Counted from the stretch's first letter, positions 1 to 11,319 are shown. The stretch is DNA of 39,719 nucleotides from Clostridia bacterium (GCA_022795075.1 JAAWGB010000011.1:1-39719); one strand, 5' to 3'. Made by a program: numbers and translations. Notes: generated from the sequence alone by a model not told the origin.

Positions 1-224
1 AAATAGATGATTCAAAGACAACAATAACAATATTGATTCGGATTTTCGGTTACCCTACATGACGCTAAGAAATATTAAAAATACAGGAGAACTATACCCG
101 AAAACAGGATCCTTTCACCTGTATTTTAAATATTTCTAAAGCTATTTTAGGTCACATTCAAATCCTTACCAATAATGTTATTGTTGTCTTTTGTGAGTTT
201 GAATGGTACCTAGTGAACTGTAAC
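1..224 (+). mobile_element. Family-A hairpin/MITE-like element, copy 1 (left end outside window)
   Basis: Core aaaatacagg..GAACTATACCCGAAAACAGGATCCTTTC..cctgtatttt, arms GACAACAATAACA/TGTTATTGTTGTC, right end CTAGTGAACTGTAAC matching copy 2. Confidence 0.85.
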
Positions 225-324
225 CAATTATTCTTAATTTTTTATGAATTCTATTTCTTTGTTATACTATTTGTTATATAATGTAGAAAACAGTCAAAAT
301 ATAAAAATAAAAAAGAGGGATATT

Positions 325-1011
325 ATGAAACTATTCAAAAAAATATTAATTATCTTTTTCATACTATTTGTCATAGCATTAAGTCTTGTTTTCATCATTG
401 GCTTTAGCTACTATTCTAACACGCTAAAAGAAAAACCTTTGATTACACGAGTAGAAGAAGTAACTAGTAAAGAACATTTTACTTCTTTTAAACAACTATC
501 TGATGATTACATTCATGCTGTCATTGCAGTAGAAGATCATCGTTATTACAACCATGGACCAATTGACCCAATTGGAATTGCTAGAGCTTTTTATACCAAT
601 ATTCGTGATGGTCAATTTGATGAAGGTGGTAGCACTATAACCCAACAAGTTGCTAAAAATGTTGTTTTTAACCAAGATAGGACTTTACTCCGAAAACTAG
701 GAGAAATATTTGCAGCTTATGATTTAGAAAAAAATTACAGTAAAGACGAAATATTTGCTTTATATGTTAATTCCTCTTACTTTGGAGATGGTTATTATGG
801 CATCTATGATGCTAGTATGGGGTATTATCAAAAAAATCCGAAAGATTTAACATTATCAGAGGCAAGTATGTTAGCAGGTGTTCCAAATGCTCCTTCTGTC
901 TATGCGCCAACTGTTAATCCTGATTTAGCCAAAAAACGTCAAAAGCATGTGTTAAATCGAATGGTTGAATATGGCTATATTACAGAAGAACAAGCAAAAA
1001 GTATTCCCTAA
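325..1011 (+). CDS. Monofunctional peptidoglycan transglycosylase (GT51)
   Basis: AVEDHRYYNHGPIDPIGIARA and GGSTITQQVAKN motifs; ATG at 325 preceded by aagaggga; N-terminal TM. Confidence 0.9.
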   Translation: MKLFKKILIIFFILFVIALSLVFIIGFSYYSNTLKEKPLITRVEEVTSKEHFTSFKQLSDDYIHAVIAVEDHRYYNHGPIDPIGIARAFYTNIRDGQFDEGGSTITQQVAKNVVFNQDRTLLRKLGEIFAAYDLEKNYSKDEIFALYVNSSYFGDGYYGIYDASMGYYQKNPKDLTLSEASMLAGVPNAPSVYAPTVNPDLAKKRQKHVLNRMVEYGYITEEQAKSIP

Positions 1012-1093
1012 AAGTTCTGTCTTTTAAGGAATACTTTTTTAATATCCCATTTTTTACATTCATGTTTTTCTATTTTTTTCATATATTTAGATA

Positions 1094-1885
1094 ATGGAGG
1101 AACTTATGAAAATAATCATTTTACAACGAAAAATTTTATTAACTATATTCATATTTTGTTTTCTTTTTTCATCTTTGTTATTTTATTTTAATACGCCTTA
1201 TTCACATGCTGTTACTTTATCAACTAACTGTGTAATGGATGAATCTTTAAAAGAAAAGTTTGCCTCTTTAACTAAAAAAGACGAAAAAATCGCTTATCTT
1301 ACTTTTGATGATGGACCAACTTTAAAAGCTACAGGCAAAGTACTAGATATTTTAAAAACAGAAGATATTAAAGCAACTTTTTTTGTAGTTGGTAAACATG
1401 TAAAAGAACATCCTGAATTAGTAAAAAGAGCCTATGAAGAAGGTCACTTTATTGCTAATCATGGTTATCATCATGACAATAAAAAATTATATCAAAGTAA
1501 TAATAGTTTTATGAATGAAATCAAAAATACGGATATTGAAATAGGAAAAGCCCTTGGTGTGGAAGATTATTGTTCTCATGTTTTTCGTTTTCCAAATGGC
1601 TATATGTCATCTAATTACAAGTCTAAGAAAAAGCAAGCTGCTAAACTTCTTTTAGATATAAACTATTCTTATATTGACTGGAATTGTTTAAATAATGACT
1701 CTGTTAAAAAATACTCAAACTCTCAATTACTAAAAAATTTAAAGAAGTCTTCTAAAAACAAAGATCTGTTGGTCATCCTAATGCACGATACTTCTGATGT
1801 CAATGACACTCCTTCTATTTTAAAAGACTCTATTGACTACCTAAAACAGCAAGGTTATGAATTCAAAAATTTTTACGACTTATAA
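1094..1885 (+). CDS. Polysaccharide deacetylase (NodB domain)
   Basis: YLTFDDGPT, TFFVVGKHVKEHPELVKRAYEEGHFIANHGYHH motifs; N-terminal signal/TM. Confidence 0.9.
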   Translation: MEELMKIIILQRKILLTIFIFCFLFSSLLFYFNTPYSHAVTLSTNCVMDESLKEKFASLTKKDEKIAYLTFDDGPTLKATGKVLDILKTEDIKATFFVVGKHVKEHPELVKRAYEEGHFIANHGYHHDNKKLYQSNNSFMNEIKNTDIEIGKALGVEDYCSHVFRFPNGYMSSNYKSKKKQAAKLLLDINYSYIDWNCLNNDSVKKYSNSQLLKNLKKSSKNKDLLVILMHDTSDVNDTPSILKDSIDYLKQQGYEFKNFYDL

Positions 1886-1912
1886 AAAATGTCAAATAAC
1901 ACATAATTATTG

Positions 1913-1960
1913 TAAAAAAAAAGATTAGGAATATTTTTACAATTCTCTAATCTCTTTTTC
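1913..1960. terminator. Bidirectional terminator
   Basis: AGATTAG (1922-1928) / CTAATCT (1947-1953) flanked by an A-run and T-run between converging genes. Confidence 0.6.
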
Positions 1961-1983
1961 GACTTTTACCAAAATAAAATTTT

Positions 1984-2756
1984 TTAAATTCCTTTATATT
2001 TATTATATTTTTTATAAAAAATATAAGCAATAGTTACTATAATCAATCCTATAAAAATATATTCTTTTTTACCCGTTTTAGGTAAAATTCCTTTTTTAGT
2101 TTCGCCATTTGTAGTGGTATCTTTACCTATTTCATCCTTTGAAGTATCAACACCCTCATTTGTTCCATCTGTTACTGTAACATTAGAAGTTACTGAATAT
2201 TTACCATCAACTGTTTTAGCTGTAATAGTAGCTTTCCCCACTCCAACTGGTTTTAGTGTTGCTGCCGTATTAGTAGCTAAAGATGTTACACTTACTACCT
2301 TTTCATCACTACTACTCCAAATAAGTTCAGGTATTGTTGCTCCATCTGGGTCGCTTAATACTAATAATCCCTATGTTAAATCACTTTTTAAGTTTAATGT
2401 AACATTAGGATAATTTATTATCAATTTTTTGATTGCTGTTTTAACTACTATGGGCTGTGTTGTTATCTCTGTTTTTCCACTTTCTGTATAAGAAATAGAT
2501 ATTTCTTTATCATTAATGTTTAAAGTTCTATCTGTATAAGTATAATTGGTTATTTGCTTTGTTAACCATCACTATATGTTGCTGTAATCACCATCCCTAT
2601 AGGATCAAATTGTTCCCCTTCTTCATACTCTACTGTCTTTGGCGGAGTAGTAACACTAATACTTGATAAAGTAACACTTTCTGCAAGTGATATATTCATT
2701 AAATAAAATAATGAAATAATCATTGTTATTACTAATATTTTTAAAATCTTCTTCAT
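1984..2756 (-). pseudogene. LPXTG-anchored surface protein with bacterial Ig-like domains, decayed
   Basis: N-term ORF 2562-2756 (signal peptide + Ig-like) and C-term ORF 1984-2241 (LPKTG-TM-KKYNKYK). Between them the frame continues (LTKQITNYTYTDRTLNINDKEISISYTESGKTEITTQPIVV...) after a frame change near 2565 and an in-frame TAG at 2371-2373. Confidence 0.75.
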
Positions 2757-2895
2757 TTAATTCTTTCCTTTTATTTAATTTAAATATTATATATCACAAA
2801 TCTATATTTTTTTTCAATACTTTTTAAGAAAATTGTATCAAATAGAATAGAAAAGTTTATTTCATGAGTCAATTTTCATAACATTGCAAAATCTC

Positions 2896-5800
2896 TTACA
2901 ATTCTACTTCTATTTGATACTGATTTCTACTACCATCTAATTTAATTTTATTGTCTATTTCATTACCATTTAAGATTACTTTACTTACGCCATATTCAAA
3001 ACCATTCTTTCCATTTGGATTTCTAACCATAATATTGTAAATACTTTCCTTATATTGGTATCGTATTTGATATTCCTTCCAGTCTTTTGGAATACATGGT
3101 TCGATTTTTAAATATCCTGTTTCTATTTTCAGCCCTAGTAAATCTTCTATTCCAGCTTTGTAATACCAGCTACCAGAACCTGTATACCAAGTCCATCCTC
3201 CTCTACCTGCTAAATTTCCTGCTCCATAAATATCGGCTGGTATCACATATGGTTCTACTTTGTATTTTTTACTAGCTTCTTTGGTTCGGCTATGCTCAAT
3301 TGGATTAATCATTCGATATAATTCAAATGCTTTATCACCAAATCCAAGCATGGCTTCTGCTATAATTACCCAAACAGAACTATGTGTATATTGACCACCA
3401 TTTTCTCTAACCCCTGGTAAATATGCTTTTATATAACCTGGTTCTAATTTACTTTTTTCAAAAGGAGGGTCTAATAATTTGATAATTCCATTTTCTCTAT
3501 CAATTAAATGATTTTCTAAACTTTCCATGGAGATATACTTTTTATCATTGTCTCCCACATTTGAAATAACACTCCAACTTTGGGCTATACTATCAATTCT
3601 ACATTCTTCATTTTCCATACTACCTAAAACATTTCCATCATCCATAAAGGCTCTTTTAAACCATCTTCCATCCCATCCATTTGTATTTAGGGCTCTTTTT
3701 AGATTGTTTTTTACTTCTTCATATTTTTTGGCCAAATTTTCATCTCCTCTTTCTTGGCAAATTGGTATAAAATGCTCTAAAATATAACTCAAGAAAAATC
3801 CTAGCCATACACTTTCTCCTTTTCCTTTATTTCCAACGGTACTAAATCCATCATTCCAATCTCCTGAACCAATTTTAGGAATTCCATTTTCACCAAAGTT
3901 TAGGCTTCTTTCAATTGCCTTGATACAATGTTCATAAATACTTCCCTCTTGTTTGCTTGGCAAATATTTTTCATATCTTTCATCTTGTTTTTCCTCTAAC
4001 AAAGCTCCTTCTAAAAAAGGTGTTTGAATATCCAATATACTTTTGTTTCCTGTGAAAGCAATATATTCTATTAATACATAAGCTAACCATAGTAAATCAT
4101 CGGAAAATCTTGTTCGAATTCCCCTTTGGTTTTCTTCATGCCACCAATGTTCTACATCTCCTTCTAAAAATTGATGTTTGCTGTGTTTGATAATTTGATT
4201 TTTTACAATTTCTGGTTCTAAATATTTTAGTCCAATGGTATCTTGTAATTGGTCACGGAACCCATATGCTCCACCAGATTGATAATAGCCAGTTTTACCA
4301 ACTAATCGGCTATTTATGATTTGATAAACTACCCAACCATTTAATAAAATATTAGTTGATTCTAACGGTGTATAAACTTGTAATCTTCCTAAAAATTCTT
4401 TCCATTTGTTTTTTACTTCTTGTAATTCTTGTTTACAATTTGTCATTTTTTGATATTTATAGGCTATATTTTTACCATCCATTTGTTCTTCTTCTGCTCC
4501 TAAAATTAGTGAAATTTCTTTATTTTCAAAACTTTCTAATTCAATTTCTATTTCATATACCATACATGGTTTTTGCCCTAATCCATTTTGGTTATTTAGA
4601 GAAACTTTTTTTAATCCAGAAGGATTACTAATTCCACCTTCCCCTAAAAAGAATTTCTTGTCACCTGTATAGGATTTTATTTTTTCACTAGAAGAGATAT
4701 ACACTCTTGTCTTTTCCATTTCTTCTCGATATAAATTTCTAGCTTCTACTAAGTTACTATTGCTATCAAAATGAACTTCAATACGTCCATTTGATTTTAT
4801 TTCATCTTCTCCAATTACTGGTTTAATATAATAATATAATTTTAGTTTTTTTCGATTTGGTGTCGTATTTTTTAAATTCAAAATACTTACTTTACAACTA
4901 TCTTCTTTTGGAACAAACATCTCTAATTCTTGTTCAATTCCATTACTTTTATGAAGATATTTACAATAACCAAATCCATATATAACATGATAATTTTTAT
5001 TGTCTGGCATAGGATTTAAGCCCAATGACCATGTTTTTTGGCTTTCTTCTTCTTTTAAGAAAATGACTTCTGATGGAATATCACGACTTGGTTTATTTTC
5101 CCAACTAGAAACTCGATTCAATCTGCAATTTTTATACCAACTATAACCACCCATATTTTCTGTTACAAGTGTTCCAAACTTTTCATTTGCCATAACATGG
5201 CTCCATACAGTAGGAAGCCTGTTTTCTTGGTTAGTTCGAATGATATATTCTTTGCCATCTTCTGAAAATGCTCCATATTCGTTATAATATTTTAAATTTT
5301 CATTGTTTGCCAAAAGATCCATGTCCTCTTTTTCTTCTTCATAAAAAACGGATGGTTGTATTTCTTCTCCAATTGTTTCTTGTTTTTCTAAATAGCTTTC
5401 TTCTAATTCTTTAATATTATTTTTTAAACTACCTTTATCACTATCAATGATAATCGTTGCCAAAAATTCTAATAATTCAATATCCTTTTTATTAATTTCT
5501 CCCTTACTTAAAGTAAAAATACCACCTCTTTGATTTTTTAAATAAGCTAAATGTTGATTTAAAATATTACCTTCAATTTCTTCTTTTACATAATTTTCAT
5601 AACTGTGTTTTTCTTCATCTAAAATAACAATTTCTGTTTCTACATTTTTCATTCGGAAAAATTCATAAGCTTTTAAAAGCTCTTTTATCATATAGGCATC
5701 ATTTACATTTCGAACCTTTAATAGAACAATTGGTAAATCTCCCGAAATACCATATTTCCATAAATCACTTTGATGATAAATTTCATGCGTATTTTTCTTT

Positions 5801-8800
5801 TTAATGGTCTGAGTTTTAACTGGATTGTCAAAAACAATGTAAGATAACATTTTTTGATAAATAGCAATATCACTACCCTTTATACTTAAATATCTACTTT
5901 CAGCTTCTACTCTTGCTTTTGACAGCTCAAATTCTTTGCTTACATTTTGACTAGATTGATATTTTTGAATGTTTTCTATAACTGTTTCTTCTTTTTCATG
6001 AATGGCTAAAATAAAGTCAATTACAGCTTTTTCTTGTGGTTTTACTTTTATCGTTCTTTTAAGTGCTACAACTGGTTCAGTTACCAATCCAATTTTTTTC
6101 GATAATGGTATGGAATTTTTTATCATATAGGGAATTCCTAAATTACCTCTTCCCATCAATTTTTCTTCATCTACTTCATATTCATAATCCCCAACTGTTT
6201 CACAATTTGTGGATAAATTTGCTCCCAAATAAAACTTTGGTGCATGTTCTTCTCTATTTTTTCTTTGTAAAATAATACTATTAGTTTGCTCATTGAATTT
6301 ACTAATTAAAAACAAATTATTAAATACTGGGTGAGCATAGTCTTGTTCTTTTTTCGATAATACTGGTTCAAAATAACCAGTTACCTCTAAAATTTCTTCT
6401 TCTTTTCCTTGATTTTCTAAAATAATTCTTCTTAATTCTACTGGTTGATTGGAACTTATTGTTGTTTGTATGTTAGTTTTGATATTTCCACTTACTAATT
6501 CTTGTTCATGTTTGTCTGGCATAAAACTAATTTGGTATTGATTTTCCTTATTTTCATTATCAGCATAATTGGAACTCCATATATTTTTTGTTTTTATATT
6601 TTTAAATACAAAGAAAATTCCTTGTGAATAATCATCTGTTACCTTAAATCGATTGATATAGATATCTTTGTATTTGCTAACTCCTTGTCCTTTTTGGTTC
6701 ATGGCTATGACATAATTTTCGTTGGAAATAAAGTTACCAGTAATTAATCTTTCATCAATCTTTTTATAGGTTGTTTGTACATAATTTTCATAATCTTTAT
6801 ATTTCAATTTTTCTACCTTCTCTTTCTTCTCCTTCGTTATAATAGCCTTTTCTGGCATCGTTTCTTGTAGCAATATACTAACTGCTTCCATTTGTGGATT
6901 TTTCATAAATCGTTTTTGTAAAATATTATCTTGAAATAGGTTATTGATACTTAGTAAAATCAAACCTTGATGATGCGCCATATAAGTTTTAACAATAGCT
7001 GAATTTTTACCTTTTTCTACTCTTTGGGGGGTATAATCAATTGCTTCATAAAAACCAAATTTGTCGTACATACCTTCTTTTTCTAACCACTTTAAGTTTT
7101 TAATTTCTTCTTTTGGTTCCTCTGAAATTGCCAAAATTCCACCATAGCTAGAAACCACCATTTCATCGGCTAGTCCTCTTTTTAAGCCAAGCCAAGGCAC
7201 GCCAAAAGCTTTATATTGATAATTGGATTGTAAATCTTTTACATTAAAAGCTGCCTCCGAAATCCCCCAAGGAATATTTAAATTTTTACTGTATTCCATT
7301 TGTGTTTTTACCAAAAACTTGCAAGATTCATCTAATAAACTTCCTTCATATTTTGGTATATTAATATTGGGCATCAAATACTCAAAAGCTGTTCCTGACC
7401 AAGAAATCAATCCTTTAAACTTGCCTAATGTGGTAAGTGTTCTACTTAAATGATTCCAATGTCTAGTTGGTACATCTTTTTTAGCAATGGCTACCAAACT
7501 TGCTTGTCTTGCTTCTGAAGCTAATAAATCATAATAAGAATCTGTCAATTTATTTTCTTCTACATTAAATCCAATTGAAAAAATTTGTTGTTCTTGATTA
7601 TAAAGAACATGGAAATCTGTATTTTCAATCATGTTATCAACTACTAAAACCAACGAAGTAGCTAAAGAAAATAAATTTTTTGGGTAAGTTTGTTCTTCTA
7701 TTTTCTTATCTTTTTGACTTTTGTTTCCTTCAGAAAATTGTTCAGAAATCTTAACTTCTTCCAAAAAAGCTTTTGTTACATATAAATAGCCTACTAAATT
7801 TCCACTATCTACGGTTGAAACATATCTTGGATAAAGTGGTTCTTTCGTTTTAATATTATACCAATTATAAAGATGTCCATTCCACTTAACTAAATTATCT
7901 AATGTAGTAATGATTTTATTTAATAAATCCATTGCTTTTTCTAAATCGATATAGTTTAAGTCATAGGCAGAAATAACTGCTAATAGGGAAAGTCCAATAT
8001 TGGTTGATGATGTTCGTGGCACAATTTTTTCTTTTCTGTCTTCTTGATAATTGTCTGGAATAAGATAATTGTTTTCTTCTGTTAAATAGGTTTCAAAAAA
8101 TTCCCATGTTCTTTTTCCAATTTCTAATACATATTGTTTTTCTTCTTCGCTTAATTGACTAACTGGTTTTGTTTTTTCAATCTCACGACTAATATACCAC
8201 ATAATAACTGGTGTTATTATCCACCATACACCTAATATAACTGCTAATAGATTTAATTTTAACAATCCCAAACTAATACTAACAATTCCTGCTAATACAT
8301 TAACTGCCATTTGATTATAATAAGACATTAAATCTGATTTTGCTTGTTTTTCCGCTTCTTCTGATGTGGTCCATTCTAAAAGGTGTTTGTGAGAAATTAG
8401 GATACGATATAAGGTTTTTAAAATTGATTTTGCAGAAATATAGGCTTTATAAGGAAGGCATGCTAAAGTAATAATGGTTCTTAAAAAGATTCCTTTTATT
8501 CCTGATATCTTAGGTGTAAAAGTTTTTTGCTTTTCTTCTCCTTCTTTTCTAAATATACAAGCATTTACAAATTCTAAAAGATAGGGAAAAACAGAAATTC
8601 CAAGTAACATACTAACACTTTCATAAATTGCCCTTGTTTGGATAGCTCCTATTATATTGCAATATATGATTGCTACTAGTATGGCTATTTCCATTAAACT
8701 TCTTCTTAAATTATCTACTATTTTAAATTGAGAAAGTAAATTTAATGGACTTTTCAAACCAATCCATTTTGTAATTTGCCAATCTCCTCGAATCCATCTA

Positions 8801-11136
8801 GATAATCGATTCATAAAACTATTGTATTTGGTTGGATATCCATCCATTAATAAGATATCAGATGCTAAACCACATCGTAAATAACAACCTTCTAATAAGT
8901 CATGACTTAAGACTCTATTTTCTGGTATTTGACCATCTAAAACTGTTTCATATACTTCTAAATCGTAAATTCCTTTTCCAGTAAAAATTCCTTCTTGAAA
9001 ATTATCTTGATAGATATCTGAAATAGCATTAGTATAAGAATCGGTTCCTCCTGCACCAGCAAAGATTTTGGTAAATAGTGTTTGATAACTAATATCTAAG
9101 TTTACTCCTATTCGTGGTTGCAAAATGCCATATCCATCGACTACAATTTTGTTTTTGTTATCCATTATTGGTTGATTTAAAATGTGTGACATGGCTCCTA
9201 CTAATTCAAAAGCAGAATTTAAGATTAAATCTGTATCAGCATCTAAGGTAATGATATATTTTATTTTTTCTTTTTGTTGATTTTCTAAGGTATTTACTCG
9301 AAATGGATTTTTTATTTTTCCTAATAAATACTGATTAAATTGTGTAATCATACCTCTTTTTCGTTCCCAACCTAAAAAGGCTTGTTCGTTTTCGTTCCAC
9401 TCACGTTTTCGGTAGATAAAATTAAATTTCTCTATTTTTTCTTGTTGTTGTGAGTTTTGTTTTTCTTCAACCTTTATTAATTCTTGTTTTTCTTGATATT
9501 TCTCATTTAATTGTTTGATTAGCTTTTTTCCTTCTTCTATTACTTCTATATCAAAATCTTCTTCCTCTTTATCACTTTCTGAACAATCTCCTAATAAAGT
9601 AAAATACAGGTTTTTGGATTGATTGGCTAAATAATAAACTTCTAATTTCCTACTTAATTCTTGTACTTTTTCTTTAGATTTTAAAATCGTTGGAATAATT
9701 ACCATTGTTTTGTGTTGTTCATCAATTCCTTGTGAATAATCAAGTTTTGGAATTGGCTTTGGTTTTACAGTTTTGCTTAAAATATACTGAACTATTTGTA
9801 TGGCTACTTCAGATGCTGGAATTAAAAATAGTAAAAAACTTAAAAAATTTAATTGAATGAAACTACTCATTCCAACTGCTAAAAAAACTGTCAAAATACT
9901 AATTCCTAATAAATAAGCTTTTGTTTTATCTTTTGCACTCATTTGCCTACTTGCTTTATATTGTAATACATCATATAATTGATTCATTCCCTTATCAATT
10001 AGATAATAACCTATATGAGTTTGTTTTTTAAGGCTTAGTTCTATCGTTTTTTCTTTTTCCTGTTCTTGTAACATCTCTTCTTTAGCATACTCTGCTAATT
10101 CTAAGGCTTTTCTTGCAATGTAAATTTCAGAAATTTTAGTCTTTTTTGAAATTTCTTTTATTTTGTTTCGATATTCTTCTTTTGTTTTATCATCCATTTT
10201 TTCATAAACTTGAATTGGGTCTTTTCTTAAAATTTCTTCTACTCCATTAATTTTTTCAAATATCTCAAGAAAGTTTATTCTTTGTATTTTTTTTATGCTA
10301 GTAATACTATTTCCTATTGATACTTTCCTAACAGCTATATCAAAATGTTCTTTTTTTATCACATCTGATACAGTTGTTCCCATCATTTCTACATCTTCTT
10401 CTAATGCTTTTAGATAACTATATCCCTTTTTTCCATATCGCTTTAAAATGTATGACATATACTCAATAAAAGGATATTTCATGTCTTTAAAAATATCTTT
10501 TTCTATTTTTTTTGCTTGATTGGTTCGAAAATGCTGTTCTGCTTTACTTTTATTTTCGACCCATTTTTCTACGATATTTTCTGCTCTATATTTTTGCATT
10601 TGACAACTATATATTTTTTCACAGATTTCTCGGATATTTTCAATCATGGCAATTTGAAGAAATATGCCAATATTCCATATTTCTTCCATACTTAATGTCT
10701 TTTTCATTTGATAACTTGCCAAATAATCTTCTAAATCATTTCTTTCTATTTTATTATCTGTATACGCAACAATTTCAGATGCTAGTACATATATTCTAGC
10801 AAATCCTTTATAAGTTCCACTAGCTATTCCTACAAAATTTGTATATTTTTTTAATGTTAGGTCTTTTTCAATTTGTTTGACTGTTTCTTCTATAATATAT
10901 AAGTTATCTAATAACCATTCCCCCGCTGGATGGATACTAATTCCTAATTTTAAATGCTCATTTAGTAAATTATATACTTGCTCAATTACTTTAAAATTTT
11001 CTACCATTTGTGGGACAGGATAGGTTTCTTTTTGGGATTGATTGACTAAATTATGATTAGAGGCAATTTTTTGTAAGTGATTTTCTAATTGCCTTTTATC
11101 TAGTAACGTTCCATTTATTTTTAATATTTTGCCCAT
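2896..11136 (-). CDS. Cyclic beta-glucan synthase-like protein (NdvB-like: glycosyltransferase + GH94/glucoamylase-like modules)
   Basis: 2746 aa from ATG at 11136 (SD aaggag). Motifs YIITLDADTDL, SRWIRGDWQ, SGGAYGFRDQLQDT, WWHEENQRGIRTRFSDDLLWL, GSGDWNDGFSTVG, YLPGVRENGGQYTHSSVW. Confidence 0.85.
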   Translation of the reverse strand: MGKILKINGTLLDKRQLENHLQKIASNHNLVNQSQKETYPVPQMVENFKVIEQVYNLLNEHLKLGISIHPAGEWLLDNLYIIEETVKQIEKDLTLKKYTNFVGIASGTYKGFARIYVLASEIVAYTDNKIERNDLEDYLASYQMKKTLSMEEIWNIGIFLQIAMIENIREICEKIYSCQMQKYRAENIVEKWVENKSKAEQHFRTNQAKKIEKDIFKDMKYPFIEYMSYILKRYGKKGYSYLKALEEDVEMMGTTVSDVIKKEHFDIAVRKVSIGNSITSIKKIQRINFLEIFEKINGVEEILRKDPIQVYEKMDDKTKEEYRNKIKEISKKTKISEIYIARKALELAEYAKEEMLQEQEKEKTIELSLKKQTHIGYYLIDKGMNQLYDVLQYKASRQMSAKDKTKAYLLGISILTVFLAVGMSSFIQLNFLSFLLFLIPASEVAIQIVQYILSKTVKPKPIPKLDYSQGIDEQHKTMVIIPTILKSKEKVQELSRKLEVYYLANQSKNLYFTLLGDCSESDKEEEDFDIEVIEEGKKLIKQLNEKYQEKQELIKVEEKQNSQQQEKIEKFNFIYRKREWNENEQAFLGWERKRGMITQFNQYLLGKIKNPFRVNTLENQQKEKIKYIITLDADTDLILNSAFELVGAMSHILNQPIMDNKNKIVVDGYGILQPRIGVNLDISYQTLFTKIFAGAGGTDSYTNAISDIYQDNFQEGIFTGKGIYDLEVYETVLDGQIPENRVLSHDLLEGCYLRCGLASDILLMDGYPTKYNSFMNRLSRWIRGDWQITKWIGLKSPLNLLSQFKIVDNLRRSLMEIAILVAIIYCNIIGAIQTRAIYESVSMLLGISVFPYLLEFVNACIFRKEGEEKQKTFTPKISGIKGIFLRTIITLACLPYKAYISAKSILKTLYRILISHKHLLEWTTSEEAEKQAKSDLMSYYNQMAVNVLAGIVSISLGLLKLNLLAVILGVWWIITPVIMWYISREIEKTKPVSQLSEEEKQYVLEIGKRTWEFFETYLTEENNYLIPDNYQEDRKEKIVPRTSSTNIGLSLLAVISAYDLNYIDLEKAMDLLNKIITTLDNLVKWNGHLYNWYNIKTKEPLYPRYVSTVDSGNLVGYLYVTKAFLEEVKISEQFSEGNKSQKDKKIEEQTYPKNLFSLATSLVLVVDNMIENTDFHVLYNQEQQIFSIGFNVEENKLTDSYYDLLASEARQASLVAIAKKDVPTRHWNHLSRTLTTLGKFKGLISWSGTAFEYLMPNINIPKYEGSLLDESCKFLVKTQMEYSKNLNIPWGISEAAFNVKDLQSNYQYKAFGVPWLGLKRGLADEMVVSSYGGILAISEEPKEEIKNLKWLEKEGMYDKFGFYEAIDYTPQRVEKGKNSAIVKTYMAHHQGLILLSINNLFQDNILQKRFMKNPQMEAVSILLQETMPEKAIITKEKKEKVEKLKYKDYENYVQTTYKKIDERLITGNFISNENYVIAMNQKGQGVSKYKDIYINRFKVTDDYSQGIFFVFKNIKTKNIWSSNYADNENKENQYQISFMPDKHEQELVSGNIKTNIQTTISSNQPVELRRIILENQGKEEEILEVTGYFEPVLSKKEQDYAHPVFNNLFLISKFNEQTNSIILQRKNREEHAPKFYLGANLSTNCETVGDYEYEVDEEKLMGRGNLGIPYMIKNSIPLSKKIGLVTEPVVALKRTIKVKPQEKAVIDFILAIHEKEETVIENIQKYQSSQNVSKEFELSKARVEAESRYLSIKGSDIAIYQKMLSYIVFDNPVKTQTIKKKNTHEIYHQSDLWKYGISGDLPIVLLKVRNVNDAYMIKELLKAYEFFRMKNVETEIVILDEEKHSYENYVKEEIEGNILNQHLAYLKNQRGGIFTLSKGEINKKDIELLEFLATIIIDSDKGSLKNNIKELEESYLEKQETIGEEIQPSVFYEEEKEDMDLLANNENLKYYNEYGAFSEDGKEYIIRTNQENRLPTVWSHVMANEKFGTLVTENMGGYSWYKNCRLNRVSSWENKPSRDIPSEVIFLKEEESQKTWSLGLNPMPDNKNYHVIYGFGYCKYLHKSNGIEQELEMFVPKEDSCKVSILNLKNTTPNRKKLKLYYYIKPVIGEDEIKSNGRIEVHFDSNSNLVEARNLYREEMEKTRVYISSSEKIKSYTGDKKFFLGEGGISNPSGLKKVSLNNQNGLGQKPCMVYEIEIELESFENKEISLILGAEEEQMDGKNIAYKYQKMTNCKQELQEVKNKWKEFLGRLQVYTPLESTNILLNGWVVYQIINSRLVGKTGYYQSGGAYGFRDQLQDTIGLKYLEPEIVKNQIIKHSKHQFLEGDVEHWWHEENQRGIRTRFSDDLLWLAYVLIEYIAFTGNKSILDIQTPFLEGALLEEKQDERYEKYLPSKQEGSIYEHCIKAIERSLNFGENGIPKIGSGDWNDGFSTVGNKGKGESVWLGFFLSYILEHFIPICQERGDENLAKKYEEVKNNLKRALNTNGWDGRWFKRAFMDDGNVLGSMENEECRIDSIAQSWSVISNVGDNDKKYISMESLENHLIDRENGIIKLLDPPFEKSKLEPGYIKAYLPGVRENGGQYTHSSVWVIIAEAMLGFGDKAFELYRMINPIEHSRTKEASKKYKVEPYVIPADIYGAGNLAGRGGWTWYTGSGSWYYKAGIEDLLGLKIETGYLKIEPCIPKDWKEYQIRYQYKESIYNIMVRNPNGKNGFEYGVSKVILNGNEIDNKIKLDGSRNQYQIEVEL

Positions 11137-11270
11137 TTTCAAAAAAATTCCACTCCTTGCTTTGATATGTTTTACACATATTGTTTGCAAAGTGTGGAAA
11201 GTTTATACATTTTTAAAAATTTTAGTTTTTTTGTTTTTTCGAAACAATATTTTTTATTTTAGAAACGCTT

Positions 11271-11308
11271 TATATTATAGAAAGTTCAGCGAACTTTCCT
11301 ATAATATA
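11271..11308. terminator. Hairpin downstream of the 41-aa ORF (terminator or leader structure)
   Basis: TATATTATAGAAAGTTC-AGC-GAACTTTCcTATAATATA, one bulge. Confidence 0.45.
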
Positions 11309-11319
11309 AAAGACCTCCC

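Noticed and set aside
2114-2413. 99-aa plus-strand ORF opposite the LPXTG gene
   Set aside because: Antisense of the repetitive Ser/Thr/Val-rich region, no SD or recognisable domain.
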